Below the pieces are notes generated by a model that was not told the DNA's origin, ran no database searches, and was given only the letters and a program-made list of their open reading frames with translations. A stretch of DNA of 64,000 bases from Actinomadura sp. NBRC 104412 (GTDB lineage: Bacteria > Actinomycetota > Actinomycetes > Streptosporangiales > Streptosporangiaceae): contig NZ_BSTM01000010.1 in NCBI RefSeq assembly GCF_030269515.1, forward strand, positions 1 to 64,000, written 5' to 3'. How positions within the stretch are numbered: the stretch's first letter is position 1; each line of letters opens with the position of its first letter. The position numbers and the translations under genes are program-made. Positions 63,001 to 64,000 of this stretch are shown here, in pieces.

Positions 63001-64000
63001 CGAGCGGGTCGGCATCGACGACGACTTCTTCGCGCTCGGAGGGCATTCGCTGCTGGCGACCAAGCTGGCCGCCCGCGTCCGCGCGGTGATGCGGGCCGAC
63101 CTCACCATCGCCGACGTCTTCGAGGCCCCGACCGTGGCGGCGCTGGCGCCCCGTCTGGTACGGGCGGAGGGCACCCGCGTCCGGGACGTCGTCCGCCCCG
63201 GGATCGTCCCCGCGTCGGCGGCGCAGCGCGGCCTGTGGTTCGAGGAGCGGCTGCGCGGACCGTCGCCCGCCTACGCGCTGCCGCTCGGGCTGCGGCTGCG
63301 CGGAAAGGTCGACCCCGACGCGTTGCGCGCCGCTTTCGGCGACGTGGTCGACCGGCACGAGGCGCTGCGCACGCTGCTGGTCGAGGACGCCGACGGCCTG
63401 CCCGTCCAGAAGATCCTCGACCCGGGAACGGCCGCGCCCTTCGAGGTCGTGGACGCCCGCGGCCGGACGCCCCACCGGCCGGCCCAGGCCGGGGCCGAGG
63501 CCACGGGGCACGTCTTCGACCTGGGCGCCGACCTGCCCATCCGCGCCACCCTGATCCGGACGGGCGACGAGGACTGGGTGCTGGTCCTGCTCCAGCACCA
63601 CGCCGCGGCGGACGAGTGGTCGTTCACCCCGCTGCTGGCCGACCTGTCCCGCGCCTACACCGCGCGGCTGGCCGGGAACGCCCCCGGCTGGGAGCCGCTG
63701 CCCGTCCAGTACGCCGACTACGCGACCTGGCAGCGCCAGGCCCCCGAGCCGCGGGAGGACCTGGAGTTCTGGGAACGGACCCTGGCCGGGCTGCCGGAGG
63801 AGGTCACGTTCCCGCCCGACCGTCCCCGTCCCGCCGAGGCGAGCCACAAGGGCGGGCTGGTGGAGTTCCGGCTGCCGCTCGACGGGGTGCACGACCTGGC
63901 ACGCCGGACCGGCACCAGCGTGTTCATGGTGCTGCACGCCGCCGTGGCCGCGCTGCTCCACCGCTCGGGCGCGGGCGACGACATCGCGCTCGGCTCGCCC
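60011..64000 (+). CDS. NRPS, C-A-PCP-C..., 5' part (glycine-type module)
   Basis: An NRPS open to the window end (1330 codons). After a basic N-terminal helix, a condensation domain has HHIAWDG (171-177). The A domain has YTSGSTGRPKG (638). Its code by hand alignment is D-I-L-Q-L-G-V-I-W, nearly identical to the glycine code (DILQLGLIW). The carrier domain has Ser1013 (LGGHSLLATK). A second condensation domain starts at SAAQRGLWFEERLRGPSPAY, with HHAAADE at 1196-1202, where the usual Gly after Asp is Glu. It is transcribed away from the salicylate synthase and would accept the salicyl-azoline and add glycine, then further residues outside the window. Confidence 0.88.
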   Translation, partial: MADDERRNVREQTAARRRELMRRMMAEAGLGPDVSRIEPRGTDGPAPLSYAQQSMWLHHRTFPDSPAYNVCLLVRMSGDLDTGALRESLRALIRRHAILRTVYADDGDGAVQIVTGDDTLDLPPVDCAPEHARARAGELAARPFDLRRERPVRLELLRLGDREHALVLVVHHIAWDGMTWGSLSGDLSALYRAALAGDPDPLAPPAVQYADFAVWEQRRPVQEDDLAYWRARLDPPPPPLDLPADRPRGATVSERGARVARRFDDAVTDGMRRLAAEENLTPYMVMLAAYAVLLHRYTGATDISIGSSVMNREHAEVQRLVGNFGNTLPLRTDLSGAPTFREALRRVGRTVEEGFAHQALPYDAMVRELRPSRTGGRSPFFDTMLLFLVQEIGELDLPGVTTSWTHIHNGTTHFDLSLEAFVRPRGMTVEATFRRELFDDARMESLLAHLETLLGAAASDPDRPIGAYDLLTAGDRAVLDKANDTGRDVPATTVTELFAEQAARTPHAVAVEGDGGSLTYSELDERAAAIATHLRRRGAGPGTVVALAMPRTPDLVAALLAVLRSGAAYLPLDPDHPAERLAYMLDDAAPICVVATAETVGKLPDDTDVLLLDGLPGAARPDEPWPVPSPDDLAYVIYTSGSTGRPKGVAIPHGALTNFLLMQREELALTPADRLVAVTTVAFDIAALELYVPLLSGATVVLAGRAAVRDPAALARLLKDATIVQGTPSLLGSLDPAALTGLRVLVGGEALPPALAETLGRVAARATNVYGPTEATIWATSTDLPAEGIGRPFWNTRAHVLDASLRPVPVGIPGELYLSGAQLARGYVGRPDLTAERFVADPYGPPGTRMYRTGDLARWNRDGSLEYLGRTDDQVKIRGFRIEPAEVQAALAACPGVAQAAVVVREDRPGDPSLVGYYVPGSPVEESALRDALSATLPDHMLPSALVELDALPRTVNGKLDRAALPAPSVEAGVGGREPRDEREASLCALFAETLGAERVGIDDDFFALGGHSLLATKLAARVRAVMRADLTIADVFEAPTVAALAPRLVRAEGTRVRDVVRPGIVPASAAQRGLWFEERLRGPSPAYALPLGLRLRGKVDPDALRAAFGDVVDRHEALRTLLVEDADGLPVQKILDPGTAAPFEVVDARGRTPHRPAQAGAEATGHVFDLGADLPIRATLIRTGDEDWVLVLLQHHAAADEWSFTPLLADLSRAYTARLAGNAPGWEPLPVQYADYATWQRQAPEPREDLEFWERTLAGLPEEVTFPPDRPRPAEASHKGGLVEFRLPLDGVHDLARRTGTSVFMVLHAAVAALLHRSGAGDDIALGSP

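Overview
The window is very GC-rich with dense, often 4-bp-overlapping operons, a Gly-Cys-Val tRNA cluster, a geosmin synthase, IdeR/DtxR-type iron boxes and an aryl-capped NRPS siderophore locus. This suggests a filamentous high-GC actinomycete. Streptosporangiales (Actinomadura/Thermomonospora relatives) is my best guess, from the siderophore logic rather than from any marker gene.

Layout. 1-8417: aerobic benzoate catabolism through CoA thioesters. It contains the end of boxB, benzoate-CoA ligase, a ferredoxin reductase and ferredoxin, a truncated amidohydrolase, a gamma-carbonic-anhydrase-like protein, 3-hydroxyacyl-CoA dehydrogenase, enoyl-CoA hydratase and a semialdehyde dehydrogenase, closed by a strong hairpin. 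8594-14373: a PaaX-type repressor and a five-gene branched-chain-type ABC importer (SBP, LivH, LivM, LivG, LivF), probably for an aromatic acid. 14447-14713: three tRNAs on the minus strand. 14753-28899: housekeeping and accessory genes: a CHAP membrane protein, a universal stress protein, YceI, LysR, DinB, an LLM flavoenzyme with an XRE-cupin regulator, an OhrR-like MarR protein, geosmin synthase, TetR, a zinc alcohol dehydrogenase, a Ppx/GppA phosphatase, an ArsR-SRPBCC pair and an M20 amidohydrolase. 29240-36897: an SsuABC/NMT1-type ABC importer convergent with an IclR regulator, which is divergent from a gentisate operon (flavin hydroxylase, gentisate dioxygenase, FAH hydrolase).

36981-44148: three overlapping genes encoding a dynamin/SrfC-like GTPase, a 1194-residue Hsp70/actin-fold ATPase and an unrecognised 361-residue protein. 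This is the least explained system here. 44221-48371: a histidine kinase, a NarL-type regulator and an MMPL exporter. 48467 to the window end: an iron-regulated siderophore locus with five IdeR-like boxes. It holds two FecCD permeases and an ATPase (no binding protein), an ArCP-Cy-A-PCP NRPS, an EntS-like exporter, an aspartate decarboxylase (beta-alanine), a salicyl-AMP ligase, a salicylate synthase and the start of a second NRPS with a glycine-type code. Together they predict a salicyl-azoline peptide siderophore of the madurastatin/amychelin/mycobactin-cap type.

The most unusual DNA feature is a 96-bp (32-codon) GC-rich palindromic repeat inserted in frame inside coding sequences: twice in the Hsp70-like gene, in two different reading frames, and about 2.4 tandem copies inside the carrier-protein domain of the first NRPS. 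Two inner cores are shared by all copies, but the inverted arms differ at each locus and match the flanking host sequence.
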